The translations under genes were made by a program, and so were the position numbers. Below the pieces are notes generated by a model that searched no databases, was not told the DNA's origin, and saw only the letters and a program-made list of their open reading frames with translations. Positions 12,901 to 24,059 of a DNA stretch of 64,000 nucleotides are shown here, in pieces. The stretch is from Triglochin maritima. Lineage: Eukaryota; Streptophyta; Magnoliopsida; Alismatales; Juncaginaceae. Location: contig OY821777.1 in NCBI GenBank assembly GCA_963682175.1, positions 16,760,001 to 16,824,000 of the forward strand, given 5' to 3'. Within the stretch, counting starts at the first letter, position 1; every line of letters begins with the position of its first letter.

Positions 12901-13667
12901 AAATGAAAACAAACAACCTCTCTGTTCTTCACTGACACTTCGCCACTCATCTTACATCTACGGCGTCTGCAACATTTTGCCCTGAACTAATGCCTAAACA
13001 CAACCTTTTCCAACAATTCGACTTCATCACATTTTGCTTAGATTCAAAAGGACACATACTGTCCAAAACTAGTTAATGGATGGAGATTTAACTTTCTTAT
13101 AGAGTGTTGCACATTTTGTGTGTTTAGCAACGTACGCCTGTTATTTCCAACATACTGTAAACCTGAACCAATCAAATCTCCCACGCAAACAGCAAAGCCA
13201 AACCTCTTAATTCTTCTCAAGCACATCAATTTCAACAACAACAAAAACAAAAAACACAATACCTCTCTGTTCTTCTGCTGGAGCGACAGCCGGAGGTCGA
13301 GGATCTCCTCCTCGCACTCCTTATTCCTCCCGATCAGCTCCCTCTCGCTCCTCAGTACCATCGCCAGCGTCCTCGTGTTGCTCCGGCTCCCCTCCGTCAG
13401 CGCCTTCACCGGCGCCTTCTCCTTCTCCTTCTGGAACAGCCTCCGATGCAGCGCCGACAGCCTCGACGCCTTCCCCGCCGCCTTCCGGGCGTCGTCGGCG
13501 ATCACGTCCTTGGGAACCGGGAGAAGTGGCGGCGGTGCCTTCGGCTTCCGGTCGACGAGCTTCCGCACGGCGGCAGGGAGGCCGCGGCGGGGGGCGGGGA
13601 CGAGGGAGTTGCGGGGGGATGGGGACGGGGAGGGGCGGGTGTCGTAGGTGGCGTAGCGGGTCGCCAT
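9990..13667 (-). CDS. Plant coiled-coil protein, 278 aa
   Basis: Four exons join in phase: 13263-13667, 11285-11503, 10294-10389, 9990-10106 (837 nt, 278 aa plus stop). The start is ATG at 13667 (MATRYATYD). Exon 1 encodes a Pro/Ser/Arg-rich N-terminus and the start of a long charged coiled coil (about residues 85-135); exon 2 continues it (EKLKDLALKQREEIKALKD) to about residue 208. The C-terminus is Ser/Asp-rich (SPRTPIYNR, then ESLEDIFLGDLNPCLTPC) and looks like a conserved plant motif. I recall similar uncharacterised plant proteins annotated as GRIP/coiled-coil (At4g02800-like), but that match is from memory and weak. No signal peptide or membrane span is seen. All splice sites are GT-AG. 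Confidence 0.8.
12250..13200. repeat. Degenerate tandem duplication in an intron
   Basis: Intron 1 of the coiled-coil gene holds several diverged copies of one block. Recognisable words recur near 12265 and 12620 (CCAATTATCCACGT), near 12775 and 13005 (CAACAATTCGAC), and near 12495, 12825 and 13150 (CATGGTAAA or its relatives, followed by CCAAACA). Copies are hundreds of bases long and far from identical, so this is an old local duplication. Confidence 0.45.
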
Positions 13668-13739
13668 TAGGGTCCCGGCGAGGTCTCCGGTGAGGGTTTT
13701 TTCCCTCCAATGTGGTTTGAAGTTTGAAATGGAGAAAGA

Positions 13740-14300
13740 AGTGCTTTTTTGACTGGTTTTAACAAACTTTCACTGGCTTTTGAAGTCCTCGTGCTGGTTG
13801 AAGTTCACGATGACTCCACGTTTATTATTATTATTTTAAAATAATCTAGTTCTTTCTATCGTTTTTTTCCCGACAACAGGGCTGTCATGGACCGAAGACC
13901 GGACTGGACCGTTTTTAAATAATAAAACAAAAAACCGGACCGAACCGAACCAAACCCGAAATTTCTAAAACTTCCGGACCGAAACCCAGACTAGTTCCAA
14001 CTGGTCCAGACCGTGCACAACCCTACCCCATAGAGTCAGAGACTCGAGTACAACATAACGGGGAATAGAGTTCGAGTACACATAGGATAACACACAAAAC
14101 ATGTACAAACTCAACATACTAATGATGTCCAAGTCAAATTTTAGCCTTAAGTCTAAAGAGATTAAGAGGATGCACTGCAAGAATAAGATGAAATGAATCA
14201 TGTGTGGTCTGCACGTTTCACTAGCAAAGTACACATACATGATCTAAATGTTGCATGCAGGTGTGTGTGGCTTAGCTGACTGCAAATTTGTACCAGATCC
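13740..14300. other. Upstream of coiled-coil gene, CCGGACCG repeat
   Basis: Positions 13680-13860 are the 5' flank of the coiled-coil gene. Positions 13880-14030 are a dispersed repeat running from GGGCTGTCATGGACCG to GTGCACAACCCTACC, rich in CCGGACCG. No gene is supported. Confidence 0.45.
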
Positions 14301-14304
14301 GTTA

Positions 14305-14648
14305 CTAGAAAAACATACTTCTCTGTTCACCGACCGGATAATATTTTTCGTCAGTGTACAACTTTACTGATGGATACTCTTACTAACACCGACGGAATAT
14401 TTTTATCAGTTCATATTTTTGTAGCATTCTTACAACAAGGAAGTTACACTGACGGATCCAGACCGTCAGTGTATTTTTCAGATAAAAAAGTCTACAGCAA
14501 AATGAATTATTTTGCAAGAAAACAATCACCAACCGTTACGAACATAATACGCTTAGACGCACCGACGGATATGAAAAGAATCACTGACGGTCTTTATCCG
14601 ACGAATGTATTTGTTGGTGCTTTTCCTACTGAAATTTCCTTATCCTAG
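14305..14648. mobile_element. CACTA-like non-autonomous fragment
   Basis: The left end reads GTTACTAGAAAAACA, close to the CACTACxAGAAAA terminus of CACTA transposons. The interior carries many short direct and inverted copies of ACCGACGGA and GTCAGT, the usual style of CACTA subterminal repeats. The right end near 14620-14648 is decayed. There is no transposase. Confidence 0.5.
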
Positions 14649-14706
14649 ATAACATTTATAACCAGGGGGCTACAAAAAAAGGGACTTTACTGGGGGAGGG
14701 GATAAA

Positions 14707-14925
14707 GTTAGGAGTGTCAACGGAGCGAATATGGACCGGATCTACCAATATCCGTATCCGTATCCGCGGAACAAATGATACATCCATATCCGGACGGATA
14801 TTAAATCGAATATTCATTTTAGAATCCGTCGGATACGGATCGAATACGGATATTATCCGTATCCGGATATAAATCGAATACGGATATTATCCGTATCCGT
14901 ATTCATATCCGCTGGAGTTGTGTTT
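14707..14925. repeat. ATCCGTATCCGT tandem/inverted repeat
   Basis: Repeated ATCCGTATCCG words and their inverted form CGGATACGGAT fill this block, which starts at GGAGTGTCAACGGAGCG. It resembles a dispersed plant repeat class. No coding sequence is seen. Confidence 0.55.
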
Positions 14926-14972
14926 GGGGGACTTTAGGTAGGTTTAGGGTTAGGAATTTAGGATAGGTTATA

Positions 14973-16528
14973 TGTTGGCTTTTTGGCCTTAATCCGTATT
15001 TTGATGATGTAATTAAACCTAATCTTAATAAGGACATGTAGATTAGCACATGTAGTATAATAGTATACATGTTGTATTGTGCTAACATCTAAGGTGATCA
15101 AGACTCAAGAAAGAAGAAAAATCAAGTCAAGACATGTAATCAAGCTAGGATTGAAGACATGTAATTTTACCTTTCTTTGAGAATTAGGAACTTATGTGAA
15201 TTGAGCATAACTTAAGCTAATATGCATGCATTCACACACTAGGTTCCTTTTAGGAGTCACACACAAAATATCATATAATTTGGACTCCATTAGATCACCT
15301 AAACACCTAAAACATTGGTCGCCAGTCTGCCTGAGTTCGGTCGACCGTTCACCTTTCGGTCGACCGGTTATACACAATTTTTGTTATACCAGACCAATCT
15401 GTTCAACCGATCACACATCTATTTAACCGATTACCCAGACCTGTTCGGTCGACCGGTAAAACTTCGGTCGACCGTTTCGTTTGCTGTTTTTGGTAAAAAT
15501 ACGACCGTTTTATTTGTCGTATTATACAACGGTCGTATACACATTTTTCTCAATATACACCCCCATATACATTAGAACCGGTTGAACCATTTGCCTAGTT
15601 CGGTCGACCGTTCAAATAGGTAAAATCTACCTGCTATCGGTCGACACAAGTTTGTCCAACCGATCAAGATTTCTCTCTACCGAACCCAGTAGTTCGGTCG
15701 ACCGGTACCTGCTCGGTCGACCGTTGACCTATAGAACTTAAGTGATTCGGTCGACCAGTACCTATGTTCGGTCAACCGATCCATCAACAGACTCAAGGGT
15801 TCGGTCGACCGATACACCTTTCGGTCGACCGTTTCTGGACAGATTTCTGAACCTGATTTTCTGTTTTGTGTATCTTGCACAAAATCCAATCAAATCTTGC
15901 CCAAACGGCTAGAAATCTTTAGGAGCTTATAAATAGAGGTTCACACTTAGTTTTCCATAAGATTTCACAACTCCAAAGTGTCAAACTTATAGTGAGATTT
16001 TCCACAACCTCAAAGCTCCAAATTAGTCATCCAAAGCCTAATTTCCACATCCTTCATCAATCATCATACTAGCAATTGTTGTGCTCAATTAGAGAGTGAG
16101 TTCCACTCAAGTTACCATTGTTGTAAAGTGAGCAAGGGTCTTGGTGAAAGCCCAAGACAAAGAAGCAAGGATTTCGGTGAAAGCCCGAAGTGATTCTCTC
16201 GGTTTGTGAGAGGTGGTGTCAAGCTCGGCGAGGGTTGTTCGCGAGCTTGAAGACTTGTAAAAGGCGTTGCTCCCGGCCCGGAACGGGGAGGCATAGTGAA
16301 GACGCAAGAGGAGCTCGAACGGGGATTCGAGAGGGGCTTGCAAGAGAGGACGTAGGCGCGGCCGAACCTCTGTAAATCCGGTGTCTTCTTGTGTAGTTTG
16401 CATTGCTTTCCTACTTGTGTTTGATTTGTTTTTAATTTCCGCTGCAATTCTTTGATCAATCAACCAAGTAGTTAATTAGGGCTTAATCGTGATTAGTTTG
16501 TGGACCCATAGACCCACACGATCCTACA
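14973..16528 (+). repeat. Sirevirus-like 5' LTR
   Basis: Starts TGTTGGCTTTTTGGCC and ends GATCCTACA (TG...CA). A TATA box (TATAAATA) is at 15928-15935. Between 15336 and 15835 there are nine perfect CGGTCGACCG palindromes plus degenerate ones (CGGTCGACCA, CGGTCAACCG). An inverted pair TACGACCGTT / AACGGTCGTA lies at about 15501-15540. The short ORFs across it are by-products of the repeat. Confidence 0.9.
15928..15935 (+). promoter_or_regulatory. LTR TATA box
   Basis: TATAAATA lies downstream of the palindrome array and about 600 bp from the LTR end. The same box is in the 3' LTR at 19812-19819 and in the related solo LTR at 48862-48869, supporting it as the U3/R promoter. Confidence 0.6.
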
Positions 16529-16530
16529 TT

Positions 16531-16543
16531 TGGTATCAGAGCC
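16531..16543 (+). other. Primer binding site (tRNA-Met type)
   Basis: TGGTATCAGAGCC begins two bases after the 5' LTR. This is the standard plant Copia PBS, complementary to the 3' end of initiator tRNA-Met. Confidence 0.9.
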
Positions 16544-16582
16544 TTGTTAAGCTAAATTTCATTACTTTACCGTAATTTTAGC

Positions 16583-18172
16583 ATGGCTACTACATCTAAT
16601 CACTTAGAAGGTTTATGCACCACAAGGTCTCCTTTGCTTAATGGGTCAAATTATGATTATTGGAAAAATAGAATGAAAATCTTTTTAATATCAAATGACC
16701 TTAAGTATTGGAAGTTTATTCAAACTCCATACATCCCCCCAAATGAAAATGAGTTAGATTCTTTATCTAGGCCTCAAATGAAAGAAATTGAGATGAACTC
16801 AAAAATTATGAATATTCTTTATTGTGGCCTCAATGAGGGAGAATACAATAGAATTAGGGGATGTGAAAGTGCAAATGAAATATGGCATAGGTTACAAATG
16901 CATCATGAGGGTGATAGCAAAACCAAAGAAACTAGGATAAGTCTTCTCATGCATAAATATGAAATATTTTCTATGCAAATCGGTGAGAACATAAGCGACA
17001 TGAACACTCGCTTCACCGATATTACTAACTCTCTTTTGATTCTTGGAAGAAGGATAAATGAAGGAGAGATGACTCGGAAATTCCTCCGATCATTGAGCAA
17101 CGATTGGGAAGACAAGGTCGTCGCAATTGAAGAATCGCACGATCTTTCCAAATTGAAGATGGAGGAACTCATTGGAAATCTCATGGCCTATGAGCTTCAA
17201 TTGAGTCATCGCAAAGAAAAAGAAGCTTCCAAGAAAACTCCTTCTATGGCCTTACATGCAGATTTTGAAGAGCAAAAGAGAGAAGATGAAGAAGAAGAAA
17301 TCGTGGTCCTTGCCCAATATTTTTTCAAATACCTCAAGAATAAAGAAGACAAAATTGAAAGAAGAGGTATTAGGATTGAGAGAAAAGAAGGGGAGAAAAA
17401 GAGGGAGAAAAGAAAAGAGAAGGGAAGGAGCAAGAGAAGAGAAAGGAGGGAAAAAGCTCACAAAGCTACATGGGATGATTCCTCATCACAATCAACATCA
17501 TCTTCCACCTTGCATAGTAAAGGAGAATTTGCTTACTCATGTCACATGGCAATTGAAGATGAATTGAGTGAGGTAGCCTCTAACTTTTCTATTTCTAATT
17601 CTTGCTCATCTAGAGATCTTAGTGATAGCTCAAACTCAAGTGCATCTAATGAAACATTTACTAAAGATGAGCTTCAAAATGCATTTCATGATTTAGTTAA
17701 ACAATATGAGATCGTTTGTGAAAAGAACAAAAATGCTAGAAAAACTATAAATGATCTTAAATGCCAAATTGAACTAATCATGAATGAAAAGAATGAGGTG
17801 ATTGCTAGACTTGAATCAAATGAATCATCACTTGCTAGTCTAAGTAAAACACCCATTGTTGATGAACATGTAGATCTTAAAGTTTCAAATATGCAATTAA
17901 GAAAAGATCTAGAAATGTTCACTAAAGGAACAAAAATGCTTGATATGCTTTTGAGTAGTCAAAGACAATCCTTAGCTAAACATGGTTTAGGATACAATGT
18001 GCATTTGAAAAACCATGTATCTCATACTACTTTAAATGACAAGCATTTATTTGTTAAATCTAGTTCCTCAAGTGTGTGGGCACCCAAAACCAAAATGGTT
18101 TGGATCCCAAAAGCTAATGTTCAAGGACCCAAAGTTGTTTGGGTACCTAAATCTACACTTATAGGAGCTTGA
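16583..18172 (+). CDS. gag: Copia/Sirevirus Gag protein, 529 aa
   Basis: An intact ORF starts with ATG 54 bp after the LTR. Residues about 15-210 match the plant Copia Gag (UBN2-type) domain, with landmarks NYDYWKNRMKIFLIS, ANEIWHRLQMHHEGD and RSLSNDWEDKV. Residues about 248-295 form a very basic Arg/Lys/Glu stretch, followed by a Ser-rich part and a coiled coil (about 355-450). The tail carries repeated VWAPK/VWVPK motifs. The CCHC zinc knuckle usual in Copia Gag is not visible. The ORF ends at 18172 with no pol behind it. Gag would package element RNA in virus-like particles. The extended, coiled-coil-bearing Gag is typical of Sireviruses. Confidence 0.88.
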   Translation: MATTSNHLEGLCTTRSPLLNGSNYDYWKNRMKIFLISNDLKYWKFIQTPYIPPNENELDSLSRPQMKEIEMNSKIMNILYCGLNEGEYNRIRGCESANEIWHRLQMHHEGDSKTKETRISLLMHKYEIFSMQIGENISDMNTRFTDITNSLLILGRRINEGEMTRKFLRSLSNDWEDKVVAIEESHDLSKLKMEELIGNLMAYELQLSHRKEKEASKKTPSMALHADFEEQKREDEEEEIVVLAQYFFKYLKNKEDKIERRGIRIERKEGEKKREKRKEKGRSKRRERREKAHKATWDDSSSQSTSSSTLHSKGEFAYSCHMAIEDELSEVASNFSISNSCSSRDLSDSSNSSASNETFTKDELQNAFHDLVKQYEIVCEKNKNARKTINDLKCQIELIMNEKNEVIARLESNESSLASLSKTPIVDEHVDLKVSNMQLRKDLEMFTKGTKMLDMLLSSQRQSLAKHGLGYNVHLKNHVSHTTLNDKHLFVKSSSSSVWAPKTKMVWIPKANVQGPKVVWVPKSTLIGA

Positions 18173-18509
18173 GGAGGAGATTGGTGGTGACCAGGTGAGC
18201 CAAAGCGTCGAATTCGAATCCGGTTGCATCACCAAATCAAGATTGGAGCTATTCAAGATTCAAGTTTGGTATAAAAATTCTATCTCTAAAATTTCTGAAA
18301 AATAGCTCTAATCTAGTTAATATGCTTAATTGTCATATCCTTAGAGTTTAATTCATTGCAAATCATATACCAAATTCATTGCAAATCATATACCACATCC
18401 ATTGATTTTAAATGTCAAATTTTAAATGGATGTTAGAATAAGGCTTAAATAGAAACTTAATTGAACTTAACTTTAATCATACTCATAGTTTCCATCTAGC
18501 CTTATTGAT

Positions 18510-18854
18510 AGGGGGAGCTTAATAGTTATATCTTTTATTAGAGTAATGAAGTGCAAAAATTAGGGGGGGGGCATCTTCATTACAAATGACATCCTAAATT
18601 GAACTCAAATAGTTATATATAATTGTCAATGGGGGAGAAATTTAAATTCATATATTACATTGATTATTGTATTTTTTTGATGGATGTCAAAGGGGGAGAA
18701 GTAATAGATTAGGGATACTTGAAATATACATGAAATTGTCAAGAAAACTTATGCACATCCATAGGGGGAGCATTTATATGCATAGTTAACTTATACATTT
18801 TTCAAGTATTAGGTTGGTTTAAGATATAGGTTGCCATCATAAAAAAGGGGGAGA
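18510..18854 (+). other. Repeated polypurine tracts before the 3' LTR
   Basis: Six G-rich tracts are spaced over about 340 bp: AGGGGGAGC near 18513, AGGGGGGGGGC near 18563, GGGGGAG near 18631, GGGGGAG near 18692, AGGGGGAGC near 18763, and the LTR-adjacent AAAAAAGGGGGAGA at 18841-18854. The last is the plus-strand priming PPT. Multiple PPT-like tracts are a described Sirevirus trait. Confidence 0.75.
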
Positions 18855-18855
18855 T

Positions 18856-20412
18856 TGTTGGCTTTTTGGCCTTAATCCGTATTTTGATGATGTAATTAAA
18901 CCTAATCTTAATAAGGACATGTAGATTAGCACATGTAGTATAATAGTATACATGTTGTATTGTGCTAACATCTACAGGTGATCAAGACTCAAGAAAGAAG
19001 AAAAATCAAGTCAAGACATGTAATCAAGCTAGGATTGAAGACATGTAATTTTACCTTTATTTGAGAATTAGGAACTTATGTGAATTGGGCATAACTTAAG
19101 CTAATATGCATGCATTCACACACTAGGTTCCTTTTAGGAGTCACACACAAAATATCATATAATTTGGACTCCATTAGATCACCTAAACACCTAAAACATT
19201 GGTCGCCAGTCTGCCTGAGTTCGGTCGACCGTTCACCTTTCGGTCGACCGGTTATACACAATTTTTGTTATACCAGACCAATCCGTTCAACCGATCACAC
19301 ATCTATTTAACCGATTACCCAGACCTGTTCGGTCGACCGGTAAAACTTCGGTCGACCGTTTCGTTTGCTGTTTTTGGTAAAAATACGACCGTTTTATTTG
19401 TCGTATTATACAACGGTCGTATACACATTTTTCTCAATATACACCCCCATATACATTAGAACCGGTTGAACCATTTGCCTAGTTCGGTCGACCGTTCAAA
19501 TAGGTAAAATCTACCTGCTATCGGTCGACACAAGTTTGTCCAACCGATCAAGATTTCTCTCTACCGAACCCAGTAGTTCGGTCGACCGGTACCTGCTCGG
19601 TCGACCGTTGACCTATAGAACTTAAGTGATTCGGTCGACCAGTACCTATGTTCGGTCAACCGATCCATCAACAGACTCAAGGGTTCGGTCGACCGATACA
19701 CCTTTCGGTCGACCGTTTCTGGACAGATTTCTGAACCTGATTTTCTGTTTTGTGTATCTTGCACAAAATCCAATCAAATCTTGTCCAAACGGCTAGAAAT
19801 CTTTAGGAGCTTATAAATAGAGGTTCACACTTAGTTTTCCATAAGATTTCACAACTCCAAAGTGTCAAACTTATAGTGAGATTTTCCACAACCTCAAAGC
19901 TCCAAATTAGTCATCCAAAGCCTAATTTCCACATCCTTCATCAATCATCATACTAGCAATTGTTGTGCTCAATTAGAGAGTGAGTTCCACTCAAGTTACC
20001 ATTGTTGTAAAGTGAGCAAGGGTCTTGGTGAAAGCCCAAGACAAAGAAGCAAGGATTTCGGTGAAAGCCCGAAGTGATTCTCTCGGTTTGTGAGAGGTGG
20101 TGCCAAGCTCGGCGAGGGTTGTTCGCGAGCTTGAAGACTTGTAAAAGGCGTTGCTCCCGGCCCGGAACGGGGAGGCATAGTGAAGACGCAAGAGGAGCTC
20201 GAACGGGGATTCGAGAGGGGCTTGCAAGAGAGGACGTAGGCGCGGCCGAACCTCTGTAAATCCGGTGTCTTCTTGTGTGGTTTGCATTGCTTTCCTACTT
20301 GTGTTTGATTTGTTTTTAATTTCCGCTGCAATTCTTTGATCAATCAACCAAGTAGTTAATTAGGGCTTAATCGTGATTAGTTTGTGGACCCATAGACCCA
20401 CACGATCCTACA
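18856..20412 (+). repeat. Sirevirus-like 3' LTR
   Basis: Nearly identical to the 5' LTR. Differences I noticed: an added CA near 18975, CTTTA for CTTTC, GGGC for GAGC, CCGTT for CTGTT, TGTCC for TGCCC, TGCC for TGTC and TGTGG for TGTAG. It ends GATCCTACA and is followed by TTTGG. Confidence 0.9.
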
Positions 20413-21740
20413 TTTGGAATAATTGGTGGAAAAACCCTGGATTTATTTGTATTTGAATAAATAATGAATAATTTAGTTAATTGCTAAAAAAACCCTTGGA
20501 TTTTCGATAATTGTGAAAAATAATTTAATTTAGGAAAAATCACTCTCTTTTCCCTGGACTTCCTATATATTTTTAGAAAATTCTATTAATTGGGAAATTT
20601 ATTGTTTTTCCCCTGAGTAAATGAGAATTATATTTTGTACACTGATACCCTTGTACCTTTGATTGTGGGTTTAAAGCAATAGTTTCTTTATATTGCTTAT
20701 ATGATTTTATAGTCCTATTTATGTTTATTGGTCTACATGTTGTTGGGGTTGTTTGACTCGCGTTTTTGGTGCTAATTGTGTGTACCCCTTGTCTTGTGAG
20801 AGGTTCGTGGAACCGGTTGGGCACCTACGTTGTGACGAGTGACCGTTAAAGAGTGTTGCTCAGGGACTCGGGCGTGGGATGGCAGAGAGATGACGTGTGA
20901 GGCACGTATGACTAGATATTAGGGTTTCCCCCTATGTTGTGGCGGTTCGGGAAGGGTCCACCCATGTTATGACGAGTGACCATTTGGGAGCGTTGCTTAC
21001 GGGCCCGGGCGTGTGGTCAGCTCCCGAAACCGGATGCGGGACTAGTCAACCCACCAGCGTAGTGACGAGTGACCACTAGGGAGCATTGCTCACAGGCTCG
21101 GGCGCGTGGTTGAAGTAGGGCATTGCCTTATGGGCCGGATGCACGGTCTTATCGAGTGTGCACGCTCGGCTTGATTGGGCGCGTGGTCACATTGGGACAT
21201 GTGACAGTTCTACCGTGAGAGCGGGTTGAGTAATGCATTGTGGATCAGATGCGGAGTGGGGTCGAGGTGCACTCTCGGCTTCGTTGGGACGCGTGATCGC
21301 CTTGGGACACAAGACCAGTGTGGGGCGTGTGGACGACGTAGCCTAGTTCAGTTTGTGAGCCATATGGACGACATTGCCTAGTTAATGTGAGTCGTCAAGG
21401 ACGACTATACATTGTCCAGTGTTGGGTTGGGGTGGTGTACGGGGTCATGATTTAAGACTCATGCGTGATTGTGGGTGTGCTGGTGAGACGCGATAGATAA
21501 CTGAGGAGACTTGGGCTTAGGACGCGTGGACTGGATCTGTGAGCTCAATTGTCATGTATTTTCCTACTCCTCTTAGTAGTCTTGTAGCAGGAATTTCAGA
21601 GTTCTTGTATTTTCTTCCTCGTTGTACTCTGATCTTGACTTTATGATATGTTTTAATTGAGGCATTGACTTGATTTTTGTCAATTAATGTTCCTTTTTCG
21701 TTTGTTATATATGTGATTGATTGTAGATTAGGGGCGTTAC
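20413..21740. mobile_element. Gypsy-type LTR remnant
   Basis: The block ends in GGGGCGTTACA, a common right end of plant Gypsy LTRs. It contains three copies, about 110 bp apart, of a unit with GTGACGAGTGACC and a following GGGCGYGTGG near 20832, 20970 and 21063. The left end (TGTAAC...) is missing because the Sirevirus element abuts it. No protein domain is present. Confidence 0.5.
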
Positions 21741-21749
21741 AAATACTAC

Positions 21750-23170
21750 CATTGTATCGTTCAAAAATAAATGACATTACAGTGATACATTTAATAAAGA
21801 ACAAACAATTATAAAAATGAATTTATCGTAATATGTTCTATAAATAAAAAGGTATAATTATCAATTGAAGGTGCTAATAATTTCAAAACATGTAGCTACT
21901 TAAGAGATATGCACGAGGATGAAAATTAAAACAAAAAAAGAAACACGCATGCTATGATATACTTTCAAAAATATACTCTTCTCAATATTTCTTTACTTAA
22001 AAACATCCCAAGAGGCATGAACATTGAAAAAACTGATCGGTAATGACAAATATGTGCATGGTATCATTTGCGGATTAAGATTAGCACAACAAATATAATC
22101 AAGAATGACACCAATACTGAACCCATCTGTAGATGAATGACCTCACTCACCTAGAAAGATGGTGCTAGGAAGCTATGCTTGATAAGATCGTTTAAAAAAT
22201 GAATACCCAATCTTTCAAATCTAGCTGAAGCTTGTGGATTTGTCATTTAGAAATTTTCACAAGAACTTATCAATCTCACTGTTTGAATCATTATATGAGA
22301 ACCACAATCAAACAAGGTACCACGTACAAAACTCTATGTTGGAACCACAATAAAAGCGAGTAAGAAAGCAAGTAAAATAGTTCACGGGTATTTAATCAAG
22401 CATGCAAAGCTACGGTAGGAAAGTAAAAGATGGTTACAAATTGATGAGAGAACATAAAAAATCTATAATTGGAACGAATAAAAAGAAGAAAACAAGCACT
22501 CATAGTTATAATGATAATTTGTTTTGATACTAAAGACACCTTCAAAAGTACATCATATAAATACCTAGCAAAAGTGCATAACTTTGGAAGAAGAAAATAT
22601 AAAATGTTAATCGGAAAATCAATACATGCAAGCGTACGAAAGTAAAGATGGGACAATGAAGTACAAAAAACAAAACATAATACCATTTCTTCAGCAAAAA
22701 TTTTAAGTCAGATTCATCCTAATTGTAAGAAATGAGCTAAACTAACACATTCTTAAGTGTACAATTGTACACTATATTTCCAGCCAAGAAAAAAAACCCC
22801 ACCAAATGCTATTGCATTTTCCCACATCTCTGTCGAGCAAAAATCTAAAACATTATTATTAGACAACAAAGGTATTATTCTACTGTTGTTGGTTCATTTG
22901 GGAGTGTTATGCCAGCACTTAATTAGAAGTACAAATTTCAGGTTAAAAGAATCGAAAGGACCGTTTATGAAAATACATTCTTTTCATGAAATGAAAGTAA
23001 CCACGCACTATAATCCAACGTACCAAACATATGTCGGGTTTTGCATACAATCTAATCAATCGCATGAGTACAAATTCAAAAAATAATAATCTCAGACCTT
23101 AATTTCACCTCAAAATTTAACTTTGCAGTAACGATCTCAGAACACTGTCACAGTAAAAGATAACACCTCT
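21750..23170. other. AT-rich intergenic, no gene seen
   Basis: Positions 21750-23170 hold no recognisable protein, RNA gene or repeat boundary. Short ORFs here have no familiar motif. Confidence 0.5.
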
Positions 23171-23173
23171 TAG

Positions 23174-23641
23174 GCCATCACTAACCATGATCTGGACGAT
23201 CTGGTTATCAGCTCTCTATCTCTTCAAAATCAACTTTCTCTCTCTTCCACATCAGCTTTCTCTTTCCTCAACCCAACTTCTTCTCTTTCCTACACTATTC
23301 ACCTCTTAACCACAACCCAACAACAAACTATCTCTCTCCTCCACATCATTTCGGGGTCCATCTTGGTAAAAATTAAAAAAAAAATCTAAAAAATCAAGAT
23401 AATTATAAAACGTATTTTCATAAAAAAAATAAAAAAAAAATCTCTAACAAAAAATTCAAAACAAAAACAAAACCAAAAATCAAAAAAATCAAAAAATCAA
23501 AAAATTCATCTTGGCTGACCCGGACAACCGGGTCGACGACCCGGGCGTCTTCGACCTTCTCTTTCCCGCGTTAAAAAAGTTAGTGGGAGGATGACCGGTC
23601 ATGAGGTCGTGTATGACCTCAAAAAACTTGCGTTAAGGAAT
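23174..23641. mobile_element. MITE family copy with short TIRs
   Basis: Left end GCCATCACTAACC and the reverse complement of the right end (GCATTCCTTAACGC) are related. TCTTAG flanks both ends, a possible target duplication. The interior has CGGTCATG.../CGACCCGG blocks and poly-A/T. A second copy, reversed and interrupted, is at 38388 and 40375-40668. Confidence 0.5.
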
Positions 23642-24059
23642 GCTCTTAGAGTGGCAAAAATGCCAAAACATCCTTAAATAGGAACCCGTTTAGTAAAATT
23701 GTAACATCCTCAACACAACGGAAAATTTAAAATTTTCTAAACAGTAATCAACAGAAGATATTACATAAAAAAAAGGTGCACCAACATATAATATATATAT
23801 ATATCTGAATATTTCAAAAGTGTGAATACATCAAAATGCTAAACAAATGAATACAAGTAATCACTCGACCTCAAAATGAGAGGAAGCAGGATCAGGTAGC
23901 AGCGTTAATCTCCTCGGTCACCACCCCACCTAACGCTGATCACGGTCTGAAAAGCAAACATGCAACAATGCCTAAGTTTTCAGAAGGAAACCCCGTATGT
24001 CAAACTCTACAATGCATGATCTGAAAAGCACCCTAGCATGCAATTCTACCAACAAGAAA

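Larger units (their letters stand above)
14973..20412 (+). mobile_element. Non-autonomous Sirevirus-like Copia element
   Basis: Complete LTR-to-LTR element of 5440 bp: 5' LTR 14973-16528, PBS 16531-16543, gag ORF 16583-18172, repeated polypurine tracts 18510-18854, 3' LTR 18856-20412. The PBS matches initiator tRNA-Met. A long Gag, multiple GGGGGAG tracts and LTR palindromes together point to the Sirevirus lineage of Ty1/copia. No protease, integrase or reverse transcriptase is present, so movement would need a partner element. I counted only about seven substitutions and one small indel between the LTRs, indicating a recent insertion. The 5 bp flanks differ (TTATA left, TTTGG right), so no target duplication is visible. 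Confidence 0.9.

Noticed and set aside
13120..13710. Long ORFs on both strands over the coiled-coil gene exon 1
   Set aside because: GC-rich DNA opens several frames; only the minus frame from ATG at 13667 splices in phase to the following exons.
15226..15575. Short ORFs in the LTR (also 19110-19459 and 15677-15889)
   Set aside because: They lie wholly in the duplicated LTR, repeat in both copies, and consist of translated palindrome repeat without a known motif.
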